DNA from: Flavobacteriales bacterium 33_180_T64
GTDB lineage: Bacteria; Bacteroidota; Bacteroidia; Flavobacteriales; Flavobacteriaceae
DNA: 64,000 bases
Assembly (NCBI GenBank): GCA_002162685.1
Contig: MAAQ01000014.1
Coordinates: forward strand, 393,876-457,875
Direction: 5' to 3'
The notes beneath the pieces were generated by a model, which saw nothing but the letters and a program-made list of their open reading frames with translations, did no database searches and was not told where the DNA came from. Shown here in pieces: positions 50,730-59,096 of the stretch. Each line of letters opens with the position of its first letter. Within the stretch, counting starts at the first letter, position 1. Position numbers and translations under genes: made by a program.

Positions 50730-51653
50730 TTATTGTTCCTTCTTAAAATATGCCGTTTTTAACTTGCTGATAATTTCTGTACTTACCCAATAAATGTTTG
50801 ATAATCCTCCTTCTTCATTATATCTGCCAAAAAATAAATATTTACCATCTGGAGTAATACTCGGACATGTTTCAGCAAAATTAGAATTTGCTTCACTTCC
50901 AAGGTTAATTGGTTTTGACCATGTTCCGTCTTTCTTCTTAAAATAGACATAGATATCGCTTTTTCTTTGATCATCTTCTTTGTTTCTAGCATTTACCACT
51001 ATATAATCTTGAGATGGGGAAATAAAAGCGTGAGCACCTCCGATACCAACTTCATGTACTTTGGGGAATTCACCATTTTTATTGGGTGCATAATACGTTT
51101 TTCGTTTTGAAATATTGAAATAATAGAGATCCCCATTTCTGGCTTCATTTGAATAAAAAACCATATCATCATTTATTGGCGAATCAAGTTTTTTTGCTTC
51201 ACTCCAGGAATTCTTCAAACGGTCTACGTACCAAATTTTTTCATCCCCAAAAATAGAGTCATAAGCCGTAAAATATATTTTATCCCCTCCAAGGTTCACA
51301 AACGATTCCATTTCTTCCTTTTTTTTGCCTTTTGTAAAATTTGCTTTTTTTGGAGCTGGCCATTTTTTGTCTTTAAGTTTAGAGTAATAAATACTTGCAT
51401 CTTCGTCTTTTTTACTAGCCGTAAAATATATTTCATTTAAATCAGGAGAAAACGAAACAGAATGTTCATATCTTCCATTTATTGAAATAATTCCAGGTGC
51501 AAAAATTTCAGCAGTTAAGCCTGGTGGCTTCTGTCCAAAATAAGGGCTTTCTATAGTTGACGAATCACTGTCCTTTGAGTTCTGTGTTTTAGTATTACAG
51601 GCACTTAAAAATACGGAGAATACAAGTGCTAAAATAAAATACATTTTTTTCAT
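50730..51653 (-). CDS. PD40/TolB-like beta-propeller lipoprotein
   Basis: The 307-residue protein has lipobox FLSAC (Cys19). WD40-like (PD40) blades are seen: HSVSFSPDLNEIYFTASKK, FVNLGGDKIYFTAYD, GGAHAFISPSQDYIVVNARNKEDD and CPSITPDGKYLFFGRYNEEGG. It is probably attached to the outer membrane. Similar lipoproteins are common in flavobacteria and have no single known function. It forms a single-gene unit between two C repeats. Confidence 0.82.
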   Translation of the reverse strand: MKKMYFILALVFSVFLSACNTKTQNSKDSDSSTIESPYFGQKPPGLTAEIFAPGIISINGRYEHSVSFSPDLNEIYFTASKKDEDASIYYSKLKDKKWPAPKKANFTKGKKKEEMESFVNLGGDKIYFTAYDSIFGDEKIWYVDRLKNSWSEAKKLDSPINDDMVFYSNEARNGDLYYFNISKRKTYYAPNKNGEFPKVHEVGIGGAHAFISPSQDYIVVNARNKEDDQRKSDIYVYFKKKDGTWSKPINLGSEANSNFAETCPSITPDGKYLFFGRYNEEGGLSNIYWVSTEIISKLKTAYFKKEQ

Positions 51654-51796
51654 TGTTCAAACTTTACAATTATTGGCAACATAATATAAATGCATAGCTA
51701 CAATTATTCATAGTATATTCTTGTTAAGAAAATACTAAAAACAGTATTTTACGGATAACTTCATTTGAAAGTAGTTTTTCTATTTTTGTTAATATG

Positions 51797-51929
51797 TTTG
51801 ATAACGTGTTTGTATATGATTAGTTATATGATTTAAGCACCTAATTTAGCAAATACAAACCGAATAGAAAATCCGTATGGATTTTCATAAGTAGGCTACT
51901 AGCAATTAATTTTATATGGTGTTGTAGCC
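51797..51929 (+). repeat. Interspersed repeat, subtype C
   Basis: Left end TTTGATAACGTGTTTGTATATG, core CCTAATTTAGCAAATACAAAC, hairpin GAAAATCC, GTAT, GGATTTTC, right end TTTTATATGGTGTTGTAGCC. Confidence 0.9.
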
Positions 51930-51933
51930 AGTT

Positions 51934-52809
51934 CTATTTATTTCCATTTGTTGATTTTGGACCTAGAGCCTTTATCCCAAAAGCTATAATTACTCCTCCA
52001 GTAAAGAACATAATAAGACTATAAACAGCAGGAGCAATAGCATAGTTATCATTCATTAATATTCCTGAAGCAATGGCAATAGCCATGGTGCCATTTTGAA
52101 TTCCAGACTCTATTGAAATCGTTAACGATTGAGCTAAATTTAATTTTGCAATTTTTGCAGTTGCTAAACCGACTAGCATGGTTGTAATATTTAATGCTAA
52201 AGTTGTTAATCCTGCTTGTTGTAAATATGGAATGAGATCTTCCTTTTTCTTTATCACCAATCCAATTATGACTAAAAATAAGACAGCGGCAGAAGCAATT
52301 TTAACAGGTTTATTCATTTTATCTGCAAAAGTAGGTTTAGCTCTCTTTAATACCATACCAAGAGAAACAGGAATGATTACGATTACAAAAATTTGAATTA
52401 CCGTTTGCAATTTGTTGATTTGGATCATTTCGTCAGCATCTAAAAATCGGGTTAATGCAAAGTCTACAACAAAAGGAATGGTGAAAATAGTAATCAGGCT
52501 ATTGGCAGTCGTTAAAGAAATGGATAAGCCAGTATCTCCTTTTGCTAAATAGGTGATAAGGTTAGATGTTGGACCACCAGGGCAAGCCGCCAAAATCATT
52601 ATACCAATGGCAATATCTGTTTCTACATCAAATATGGAGATTAATATATAGGCAATAATTGGCAACAAGATAATCTGATTAACTAGACCAACAATTATTG
52701 CTTTTGGATGTTGAAATAATCGAATAAAATCATTTTTAACCAAGGACAAGCCCATGCCAAACATGATGATAATTAATGATATTGCAAGAAAGATTGTTCC
52801 TATATCCAT
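51934..52809 (-). CDS. Bile acid:sodium symporter family transporter
   Basis: The 291-residue protein has about nine transmembrane helices and the two conserved crossing regions of this family: AACPGGPTSNLITYLAKGDTGLSISLTT (near residue 82) and SIESGIQNGTMAIAIA (near residue 233), matching the ASBT-like SBF group (PF01758). It probably takes up an organic anion with sodium; the substrate is unclear. It is a single-gene unit between a C and an A repeat; the only other content of its 5' flank (52810-53003) is AT-rich sequence with no recognised feature. Confidence 0.93.
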   Translation of the reverse strand: MDIGTIFLAISLIIIMFGMGLSLVKNDFIRLFQHPKAIIVGLVNQIILLPIIAYILISIFDVETDIAIGIMILAACPGGPTSNLITYLAKGDTGLSISLTTANSLITIFTIPFVVDFALTRFLDADEMIQINKLQTVIQIFVIVIIPVSLGMVLKRAKPTFADKMNKPVKIASAAVLFLVIIGLVIKKKEDLIPYLQQAGLTTLALNITTMLVGLATAKIAKLNLAQSLTISIESGIQNGTMAIAIASGILMNDNYAIAPAVYSLIMFFTGGVIIAFGIKALGPKSTNGNK

Positions 52810-53003
52810 TGTTCTTAAGTTCCTTTTTAATTATATTTTAATTCTTATCAACGCTTTGTTTTTTAGGCTGTTGCTATCTTGAGTTTATTAATTCCCATTA
52901 TTCGTTATTGACGGATTTCAGAACCCCTCTAAATGCGTTCACGAATAAGTTTAGTAGCGTTTGTTAACATTTGTTCATTATCTCCATTTCAGATTTTCAA
53001 ATT

Positions 53004-53137
53004 GGCTACAACGTGATGTGTATGGTTAGTTGCGTTGGTAAGGACCTAAGTTAGCAAAAGAAAACGAATTATAGGAAAATCCGTAGGATTTTCCGAGTAT
53101 AAACAAACTAGTAATTGATTATACCCGTTGTTCTCTG
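53004..53137 (+). repeat. Interspersed repeat, subtype A
   Basis: Left end GGCTACAACGTGATGTGTATGG, core GACCTAAGTTAGCAAAAG, the perfect hairpin arms GGAAAATCC and GGATTTTCC with loop GTA, right end GATTATACCCGTTGTTC. Confidence 0.93.
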
Positions 53138-53145
53138 CAGGCATT

Positions 53146-53775
53146 TTATTTAAATAGCTCATACTGCCCATTTAGTCTAATAGTAACGACAATATCTTCG
53201 TTCGTTTCGTTTCTAAAATACCAACCATGTTTTCCTTCAAAAGGAGCAGTTAGTGTTCCAGCCATATTGTTTGAATATGCAAGCGTATAACTTTCATAAA
53301 AAACGTTTTTTGGTGGATTTTCTTGTTTTACTTCACCATGAAAATCTATATAAACAATGCCTATATCTGTTGCCCACTCGTATTTAATGCTACCATATTT
53401 TAGACTTTTAAATTTATATTCAATTCCTTTTTCAGCTGGTACAATAACTTCTATGGAATCCTCTCTGTAAGGATACTGAACTTCTGGAGGTGGATTGTTA
53501 GCTTCGTTAGGTTTTGGCGTGCTTTGCGGCGATCCCAGTTTTTCCATTTTTATTTTATTAAAATTTAAACTGGAAGCGGTATCAATAGTTTCTGTTTGAT
53601 TATTTCCTTGGTATAATTTAGAAAAACCAAATAATTCACCTGTTCCAACAGGGTCGATTCCATACTCCGCAGGTAAAACAGCAGTTACTAGCACAACTGC
53701 ACCAATAAGTAATGCTATGAGTAGTGATTTTAATATTTGGACTTTTGTTAAATTAGGTTGCTTATTTGCGGTCAT
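53146..53775 (-). CDS. Transmembrane anchor protein, partner of HupE/UreJ-like protein
   Basis: The 209-residue protein has one N-terminal helix (ILKSLLIALLIGAVVLVTAVLPAEYGIDPVGTG) and a soluble beta-rich domain (about 100-209: YPYREDSIEVIVPAEKGIEYKFKSLKYGSIKYEWATDIGIVYIDFHGEVKQE ... YTLAYSNNMAGTLTAPFEGKHGWYFRNETNEDIVVTIRLNGQYE). LPAEYGIDPxGTG is a hallmark I associate with proteins called transmembrane anchor proteins, which occur beside HupE/UreJ in metal-related loci. It is the last of three genes. Confidence 0.75.
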   Translation of the reverse strand: MTANKQPNLTKVQILKSLLIALLIGAVVLVTAVLPAEYGIDPVGTGELFGFSKLYQGNNQTETIDTASSLNFNKIKMEKLGSPQSTPKPNEANNPPPEVQYPYREDSIEVIVPAEKGIEYKFKSLKYGSIKYEWATDIGIVYIDFHGEVKQENPPKNVFYESYTLAYSNNMAGTLTAPFEGKHGWYFRNETNEDIVVTIRLNGQYELFK

Positions 53776-53788
53776 AGTGTAATATGTA

Positions 53789-54478
53789 TTAAGAAATAAA
53801 GTATCCTGTTAATTGATAACCAAACAATAAAAATCCAGCTGCCATTAATACTAAGTTAGTGAGTTTGGAAAACTTGATGTAACTGCTGTATTGTCGCCAG
53901 AATGTAATGATTAAAAGTACAAATCCTAATGCTAAAAACTGTCCAATTTCTACACCTAAGTTAAAGCCTAGTAAGTTTGTGAAAAGCCCGTCTTTATCAA
54001 ATTCAAATTCTTGTAATTTGGTTGCAAGACCGAAGCCATGAAATAATCCAAAAATTAGAACTGCTGCTTTGGTGTTGGGTTGTTTTCCAAATATCTTTTT
54101 GAATCCTCCCAAATTATCAAAACCTTTATAGACTATAGATAAACCAATTATGGCATCTATGATATAGGCATTTACATTTATATCTGCCATAACACCAAAT
54201 AAAAGTGTAAGACTGTGACCAATAGTAAAGAAACTTACATAGGTGATAATTTCTTTGGTTCGATATAAAAAAAAGATAACTCCAATCAAAAAAAGTAAAT
54301 GGTCGTAACCCGTAATCATATGTTTTGCACCTATGTAGAGAAAAGGTCCAAAAGCAACACCTTTGTTTGATGTTAAAAATGATTGTGTCTCTTCATCTAC
54401 ACCATGCGCAAAGGCTGATGCCGATATTAAACAACACAGTATTAGTATAACCGGAGTTGTTATTTTTACTAATCTCAT
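53789..54478 (-). CDS. HupE/UreJ family membrane protein
   Basis: The 229-residue protein has a signal peptide with ASAFAHGVDE and about six transmembrane helices. GAKHMITGYDHLLFLIGVIFFL and TIGHSLTLLFGV place His and Asp residues in the membrane, and GLFHGFGLA follows. This matches the HupE/UreJ_2 family (PF13795), linked with nickel or cobalt supply in other bacteria. No nickel enzyme is near, so its metal is unknown. It is the middle gene of a three-gene unit. Confidence 0.87.
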   Translation of the reverse strand: MRLVKITTPVILILCCLISASAFAHGVDEETQSFLTSNKGVAFGPFLYIGAKHMITGYDHLLFLIGVIFFLYRTKEIITYVSFFTIGHSLTLLFGVMADINVNAYIIDAIIGLSIVYKGFDNLGGFKKIFGKQPNTKAAVLIFGLFHGFGLATKLQEFEFDKDGLFTNLLGFNLGVEIGQFLALGFVLLIITFWRQYSSYIKFSKLTNLVLMAAGFLLFGYQLTGYFIS

Positions 54479-54488
54479 ATAGTTTTAA

Positions 54489-54695
54489 TTAGTGTGCATG
54501 TCCATGTTCTTTTACCTGACGAATACTATCTAACTTTCTTTTTTCGGCTTCATCAACATTGTCTTCAATGGATGTTCTGTTTTCTCCGGATTTAATTTCT
54601 ATCTCAGGTTTCTTTTCAGTTTTTTTCTTGTCAGTACAAGCTGTAAATAAACCTATTGATAGTGTTAAAGCAATAATTAATGTTCTAGTTTTCAT
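54489..54695 (-). CDS. Small lipoprotein with His-rich C-terminus
   Basis: The 68-residue protein has lipobox LFTAC (Cys20), a charged mature part and a C-terminal KEHGHAH that could bind metal. It lies 10 bases upstream of the HupE/UreJ gene, so a metal-related role is suggested by context only. Confidence 0.68.
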   Translation of the reverse strand: MKTRTLIIALTLSIGLFTACTDKKKTEKKPEIEIKSGENRTSIEDNVDEAEKRKLDSIRQVKEHGHAH

Positions 54696-54754
54696 AAATT
54701 CAATATTTATCCTTCTTATTCTTTACAAGAAAGCTTTATGTTCTACTTGCAGCT

Positions 54755-54889
54755 TGCAGAGAATTGTGGTGTGTATGGTTAGTTGCGTTGGCGAGAACTA
54801 AGTTAGTAAAAGAAAACGAACCAGAGGAAAATCCGTAGGATTTTCCGAGTACTCAAATAATAAGTAATTAATTGTACACGTTGTTGGCT
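54755..54889 (+). repeat. Interspersed repeat, subtype A
   Basis: Left end GCAGAGAATTGTGGTGTGTATGG, core GAACTAAGTTAGTAAAAG, perfect hairpin GGAAAATCC, GTA, GGATTTTCC, right end AATTGTACACGTTGTTGGC. Confidence 0.94.
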
Positions 54890-54893
54890 AATG

Positions 54894-55601
54894 TTATTTA
54901 AATTCAGTTCCAAGCCATATTTCGAAATGTCGTGGTCTTATGTTTGAATTTTGATAGCGATTGCTTAAATCAATCAATTCAATCGGTATTCCAGATTCTT
55001 TGATGATATTAACGATTTTATTCGCTAAGTTGACTTCTTCCGGCTTAAACACTCTAAATTGTGATTTCATAAAACCGTATTCTTTAAACTCTATCCCAGG
55101 AATACTTATACCTTTCTTAAATTCGTTTTCGTTAGACTCAATAATAGATTTTAATTTTCCCGCGTTGGCTCGTTGGTTTTCATTATTAATATGAAAATAT
55201 ACTCTGGAGAATAATTTAACATCTAAATCTTTTAACTCATCATTATTTTTTGAATTTGATTTAATTTGTTCTAATATTTCACCTGTTTTAATTGCAGTTT
55301 CAGAGTTTTTTTCTTCTGCTTGAACACTTGATAATATATGGATTAACCCATCGTCCAGCAGACTTTTTTTTTGAAGATATTCAGCATAATTGAAACCTGC
55401 TATTCTTAAGTCTTTATTTTCGTTATTACAAAGCTTTAGTAACTCTACAGTATTTTGAAAATCTCTTTGATGCTTGTTTGCTTGTTCTTTTTCATTATTA
55501 AATTTTTGACCAACTAGAAAAATGGTTAAAGGAATCAGAATAACTCCGATTATTCTGCTAATTACCTCAAACTTTGACCAAAAATCTCTATTTTTCTCCA
55601 T
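54894..55601 (-). CDS. Membrane-anchored protein of unknown function
   Basis: The 235-residue protein has one transmembrane helix (about 12-32) after a short basic start, then a charged helical region (about 40-130), and a C-terminal part (about 140-235, IPGIEFKEYGFMKSQFRVFKPEEVNLANKIVNIIKESGIPIELIDLSNRY ... FEIWLG) that looks like an alpha/beta domain. The ending FEIWLGTEF is shared, as far as I remember, with uncharacterised bacterial proteins. No family named. It is a single-gene unit. Confidence 0.62.
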   Translation of the reverse strand: MEKNRDFWSKFEVISRIIGVILIPLTIFLVGQKFNNEKEQANKHQRDFQNTVELLKLCNNENKDLRIAGFNYAEYLQKKSLLDDGLIHILSSVQAEEKNSETAIKTGEILEQIKSNSKNNDELKDLDVKLFSRVYFHINNENQRANAGKLKSIIESNENEFKKGISIPGIEFKEYGFMKSQFRVFKPEEVNLANKIVNIIKESGIPIELIDLSNRYQNSNIRPRHFEIWLGTEFK

Positions 55602-55612
55602 TTCAGTTTAAT

Positions 55613-55651
55613 GTTTGCCAGCTTTAGCAATTAATTATACACGTTGTTAGA
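55613..55651 (+). repeat. Truncated interspersed repeat, right end of subtype B
   Basis: GTTTGCCA is joined directly to GCTTTAGCAATTAATTATACACGTTGTTAG. The left end retains only its first bases, so almost the whole interior is gone. Confidence 0.8.
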
Positions 55652-55658
55652 ACCAGTT

Positions 55659-56036
55659 TTATTTCTTTTTTTCTCGTAAAATTTTTTCCATTTTACGACC
55701 TCTTGCCAATTCATCAATGAGCTTTTCCATACGTCTGCATTGTTTATACAATTCAAATTCATCCTCTATTTCTTCAATTCGATACCCACAAACGACTCCT
55801 TTAATCAAGTGTGCATTAGGATGTATTTTAGCTTTTTGAAAAAATGTTCTAAAAGTTACTTTCTCTTCAATAAGTACTTGTAAATCATCTTTATCAAAAC
55901 CAGTAAACCATTCTATTACTTGGTTGAGTTCTTCTTTTGTTCTACCATTCTTCTCCAACCTATTCAAGTAAAGTGGATAAATGGATGCAAATATCATATT
56001 AGCGATTTTTTCATTTTTTTCGGCAGTAACTTTCAT
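55659..56036 (-). CDS. DUF2200 family protein
   Basis: The 125-residue protein matches the DUF2200 pattern: NEKIANMIFASIYPLYLNRLEKNGRTKEELNQVIEWFTGFD, VTFRTFFQKAKIHPNAHLIKGVVCGYRIEEIED and LARGRKMEKIL. The family is small, cytoplasmic and of unknown function. It is a single-gene unit between a truncated and a complete repeat. Confidence 0.92.
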   Translation of the reverse strand: MKVTAEKNEKIANMIFASIYPLYLNRLEKNGRTKEELNQVIEWFTGFDKDDLQVLIEEKVTFRTFFQKAKIHPNAHLIKGVVCGYRIEEIEDEFELYKQCRRMEKLIDELARGRKMEKILREKKK

Positions 56037-56050
56037 CTTTTGAATTAATT

Positions 56051-56266
56051 GGTGCTAATGTGTTCGTGTTTGGTTAGTTGCGCTTTAGCGCGTTGCTCTA
56101 GTTTAAGTTTTTGCCGAATCAGCCGAGGTTAGGAGATAGGCAAAAACGGCGTTGGAAAGAGCGAGGCTTTCTCGCATATTTTCCGAGAATCTAAAGATAG
56201 TAATTTGTAGAAGAACTTCCTTGTCTTAGCCAGTTTCAGCAATTAATTATACACGTTGTTGGCAAC
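56051..56266 (+). repeat. Interspersed repeat, subtype B
   Basis: Left end GTGCTAATGTGTTCGTGTTTGG, TTAGCGCGTTGCTCTAG, hairpin arms TTTTGCC/GGCAAAA and GCGAG/CTCGC, right end AATTATACACGTTGTTGGCA. Confidence 0.94.
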
Positions 56267-56297
56267 TGTTTTTTATTTTTTCATAATTGAATTGGAT

Positions 56298-56660
56298 CTA
56301 TTCTTCTTCCAACATATCCAAATAGACGTCCTCAACATGTTCACGAGCCCAACGTGTTTTTCTCAAAAACCCTAGGCTTGATTTCATCGTAGGGTTATAC
56401 ATGAAACATCGAATATTGACACAATCAGCCAGATGTTCCCAACCATAATGCTCTACCAGGCGTTCTAAAATCTGAGCCAGTTTCACTCCATGTAGCGGGT
56501 TGTTAAGTTGTTCTTCAGTAGCTTGTCTCCTGTTTCGTCTAGCAGGGTTCTCTTCATTTAGATCTTCGTTCGTCTTTGGTTTGAACTCTGTATCGGAAAG
56601 CTTATCTGACTGCTTCTGTTTATCAGTCGGCTCTTTATTATTATCGTTTTTTAAAACCAT
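56298..56660 (-). CDS. VF530-like DNA-binding protein (DUF2132)
   Basis: The 120-residue protein has an acidic, disordered first half and then [61 protein letters not shown], which matches the VF530 family (PF09905) almost throughout. VF530-type proteins are small, double-helix-binding-like domains. The long N-terminal Asn/Lys/Glu region is an extension beyond the usual 75-80 residues. It lies 26 bases downstream of the SRPBCC gene. Confidence 0.9.
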   Translation of the reverse strand: MVLKNDNNKEPTDKQKQSDKLSDTEFKPKTNEDLNEENPARRNRRQATEEQLNNPLHGVKLAQILERLVEHYGWEHLADCVNIRCFMYNPTMKSSLGFLRKTRWAREHVEDVYLDMLEEE

Positions 56661-56686
56661 TATTGAAAACTATTTTATGTTTTTAC

Positions 56687-57118
56687 TTACTTCTCGGCAA
56701 ACTCTTTAAAAGCGTTCAAATATTTCATGGATTGCTTTTTAAACATGCCTTTCATTAAAGGGCCTAAAATCTTCATAAAGCCTTTTAATTGGAAATAGCT
56801 GTTGTTAATTTGTTTTGTGCTGTTATCATTTATCTGTTCAAATACCATTTCCACTTCATTATACCCCGTAGAACTGGTAAAGCCAAACTTGATCTGGTTG
56901 GGCATATTTTGTTCAAGAATGGTTTCATCTATCACAAATTTTTTATTCTTATACAAGGAATGAAACCTGCTTTTGGCACCAACTTCATATGGATTAGGAG
57001 ATAAGCGCTCTATTTTTTGTAGTCCCTCCATCCATTGTAAGGCTCCATCGGGTTCCAGAAACTTAGCCGCAACTATATCAATAGGTTTATCAATGGTGTT
57101 TGAAATAGTGTATTTCAT
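56687..57118 (-). CDS. SRPBCC family protein
   Basis: The 143-residue protein has the START-like fold pattern: ISNTIDKPIDIVAAKFLEPDGALQWMEGLQKIERL, FVIDETILEQNMPNQIKFGFTS, MVFEQINDNSTKQINNSYFQLKGFMKILGPLMKGMFKKQSMKYLNAFKEFAE. Such proteins bind lipids or aromatic ligands. It is the upstream gene of a two-gene unit with the VF530-like gene. Confidence 0.9.
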   Translation of the reverse strand: MKYTISNTIDKPIDIVAAKFLEPDGALQWMEGLQKIERLSPNPYEVGAKSRFHSLYKNKKFVIDETILEQNMPNQIKFGFTSSTGYNEVEMVFEQINDNSTKQINNSYFQLKGFMKILGPLMKGMFKKQSMKYLNAFKEFAEK

Positions 57119-57146
57119 GGTTTATTTATTAAGTGAGGGAAATCAG

Positions 57147-57176
57147 AAGTAATTAATTATACACGTTGTTGGCAAA
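57147..57176 (+). repeat. Truncated interspersed repeat, right end only
   Basis: AAGTAATTAATTATACACGTTGTTGGCAAA is intact and directly abuts the T9SS gene's stop codon. No left part is present within the 28 bases between it and the SRPBCC gene. Confidence 0.8.
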
Positions 57177-57179
57177 TCG

Positions 57180-58076
57180 TTATTTTTTGATAAGTTTAAT
57201 TTGTTGTTGTTCATTTTGAGTCTTTAATTGAATAAAATAAATTCCAGCAGGTTGATTTAATTTAAACTGATATACGGTATCAGTAATATTTCTTTTTTGA
57301 TAAACTATTTCGCCGATAACATTAAATACTTTTAGGTCTACATTTTCTAAATTTCCAAAATTCAAATTAATTCCACCTTGACTCGGGTTTGGGTAAGCAG
57401 AAATTTTTTCATTGATAGTGTTTTCTGAAATACTTAATACTGGCATTGAGAAATCTAAGTCATCTATCATTAAGAGCGATATTGAACCAGTAGGAGTACC
57501 TCCAGTAAAACGAATTTCATCAATGTTCTCCCAAGCGGAAGAAAAAGTTAAAGAACCTCCATTAGCAAATGGATTAGAATTTTTAGTGTATGTTACAGAA
57601 CTACTTGTATCACTTGCTGTAAAATCTATATTATCAGTAATGATACTTGCACCATCTCTATATCCTGTAATAGTTGCAGTAAAGACATAACCATTAGCAG
57701 AAGGCTTAGCTGACATATCAGCTTCCATAGATATAATTTTGAATTCTGAGCCATCTGAACTACCTAATCGATAATCAAATGTTCCAATATTTGGACCATT
57801 AATAGTACCTGAATTATCAATATTATATAGCATCCCTAAATCACCAGATGTTGGAGTAATAATAAAATCACCACTATCTGAAACTGATGCCATTTGACTT
57901 ATAGAATTAGGTGATATTTGTTGAAATCTAATTCCATTTGTTGTGTAGTCTAACCCTCTTAAAGCAGGAGTTAATGCATTAAAATTTTCATCATTTACCT
58001 GAGCTAAAAGGGAAGACGATATTAAGATTAATAAAATTGTAAATCCATTAATGTTGAAATTGTAATTTTTTTTCAT
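57180..58076 (-). CDS. Secreted protein with T9SS type A sorting domain
   Basis: The 298-residue protein has a signal peptide ending SLLAQV. The mature domain (about 25-200) is beta-rich with repeated FTATITGYRDGASIITDNIDFTASD-style strands. The C-terminus (about 220-298: ISAYPNPSQGGINLNFGNLENVDLKVFNVIGEIVYQKRNI ... LNQPAGIYFIQLKTQNEQQQIKLIKK) is a Por secretion-system type A sorting domain, so it is exported by the type IX system. Function of the mature part is unknown. It is a single-gene unit, related in design to 62209. Confidence 0.92.
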   Translation of the reverse strand: MKKNYNFNINGFTILLILISSSLLAQVNDENFNALTPALRGLDYTTNGIRFQQISPNSISQMASVSDSGDFIITPTSGDLGMLYNIDNSGTINGPNIGTFDYRLGSSDGSEFKIISMEADMSAKPSANGYVFTATITGYRDGASIITDNIDFTASDTSSSVTYTKNSNPFANGGSLTFSSAWENIDEIRFTGGTPTGSISLLMIDDLDFSMPVLSISENTINEKISAYPNPSQGGINLNFGNLENVDLKVFNVIGEIVYQKRNITDTVYQFKLNQPAGIYFIQLKTQNEQQQIKLIKK

Positions 58077-58107
58077 GTGTTATTTTTTAGAGTTATTGCT
58101 TTTAATG

Positions 58108-58241
58108 TTTGCCAACTGTGGTGTGTATGGTTAGTTGCGTTGACTGGAACTAAGTTAGCAAAAGAAAACGTACCAGAGGAAAATCCGTAGGATTTTCCGA
58201 GCACACACATAACGAGTAATTAATTATACACGTTGTTGCCT
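58108..58241 (+). repeat. Interspersed repeat, subtype A
   Basis: Left end TTTGCCAACTGTGGTGTGTATGG, core GGAACTAAGTTAGCAAAAG, perfect hairpin GGAAAATCC, GTA, GGATTTTCC, right end AATTATACACGTTGTTGCC. Its last bases overlap the 3' end of the next gene, which stops at 58220. Confidence 0.94.
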
Positions 58242-58869
58242 ACAGTTTTTTTATTCATTTTTCTCATCCAATATGCTATTATAAATCCGCCAATAATTCC
58301 AGGAATAAACCAACCATAAAAACTTGGAAAAAAATCATTCACTACTACAAATGCTGTTGTCGCTGAAATATAGCCGCCTATCATTTTTCCTAAATGTAAT
58401 TTCAACCATCCTTTTCTTAATTGTTCAGGTTTTTTAAATAGCATTAAATCTTGAACAGAAAAGATCATTCCAATAATAGCAAAGACAACAAGAATGATGT
58501 TTATACTTTTTGTTAATACAATTGGTAATAGAACCATTAAAATTCCAGTTATAATCATAATGATTGATATCAATTGGTCAATTTTTAAATTAAGATTTTT
58601 TCTTTTAAAATTCAAAGCTCTATTTCCTGTTAAAACAAAATATAAACTAAAAATTCCGACTGCGAATAAAAAAGGACTTTCATGTTTTGGTAAAACAGCA
58701 ACTACCATAGCAATTATTCCAGATAACATCATTGAATAGAAAAAAATCAGTCCAGATTTCTTATGGATTGTTTTTCCTTTTTTTGTGACCATTGCAATGA
58801 AACCTGTTAATAAAGCAATTCCACCAAAAGCTGCGTGAATATAAATTAAAATTTGAATCGTTTTTCCAT
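58220..58869 (-). CDS. Multi-pass membrane protein, frameshifted near its N-terminus
   Basis: The in-frame part from MVTKKGKTIHKKSG (58792) gives 190 residues with five or six transmembrane helices. The same frame stays open upstream, reading IQILIYIHAAFGGIALLTGFIA, a clear additional helix. An ATG at 58869 (MEK...) is one base out of phase; adding one A to the A5 tract at 58861-58865 gives MEKTIQILIYIHAAFGG. This matches the N-terminus of DUF2306-like flavobacterial membrane proteins as I remember them. Either a real frameshift or a homopolymer sequencing error is present. Function unknown. Confidence 0.72.
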
Positions 58870-58970
58870 TTTTTTAGTTCAGTTTAACGATTCAAAATTC
58901 AGATAATAAATTCGTTTAGCATATTTTTAATTTCTAAATTGTTGTTTTTTAACGATGAGTTGGTTAATAG

Positions 58971-59090
58971 TTGCCAACGGTTTGTGCGTTTACAAACGCA
59001 GCTGATTTTCCGCAGGAAAATCAGATTAATAAAGATGCGAAAACTTTAGGAGTAAACCAAGTAAGCATTGATTATACACGTTGTTGGCAA
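58971..59090 (+). repeat. Interspersed repeat, subtype E
   Basis: Left end TTGCCAACGGTTTGTGCG, internal hairpin GATTTTCC, GCA, GGAAAATC, then GTAAACCAAGTAAGCATTG and right end ATTATACACGTTGTTGGCA. It is the best-preserved E copy. Confidence 0.92.
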
Positions 59091-59096
59091 TAGTTT

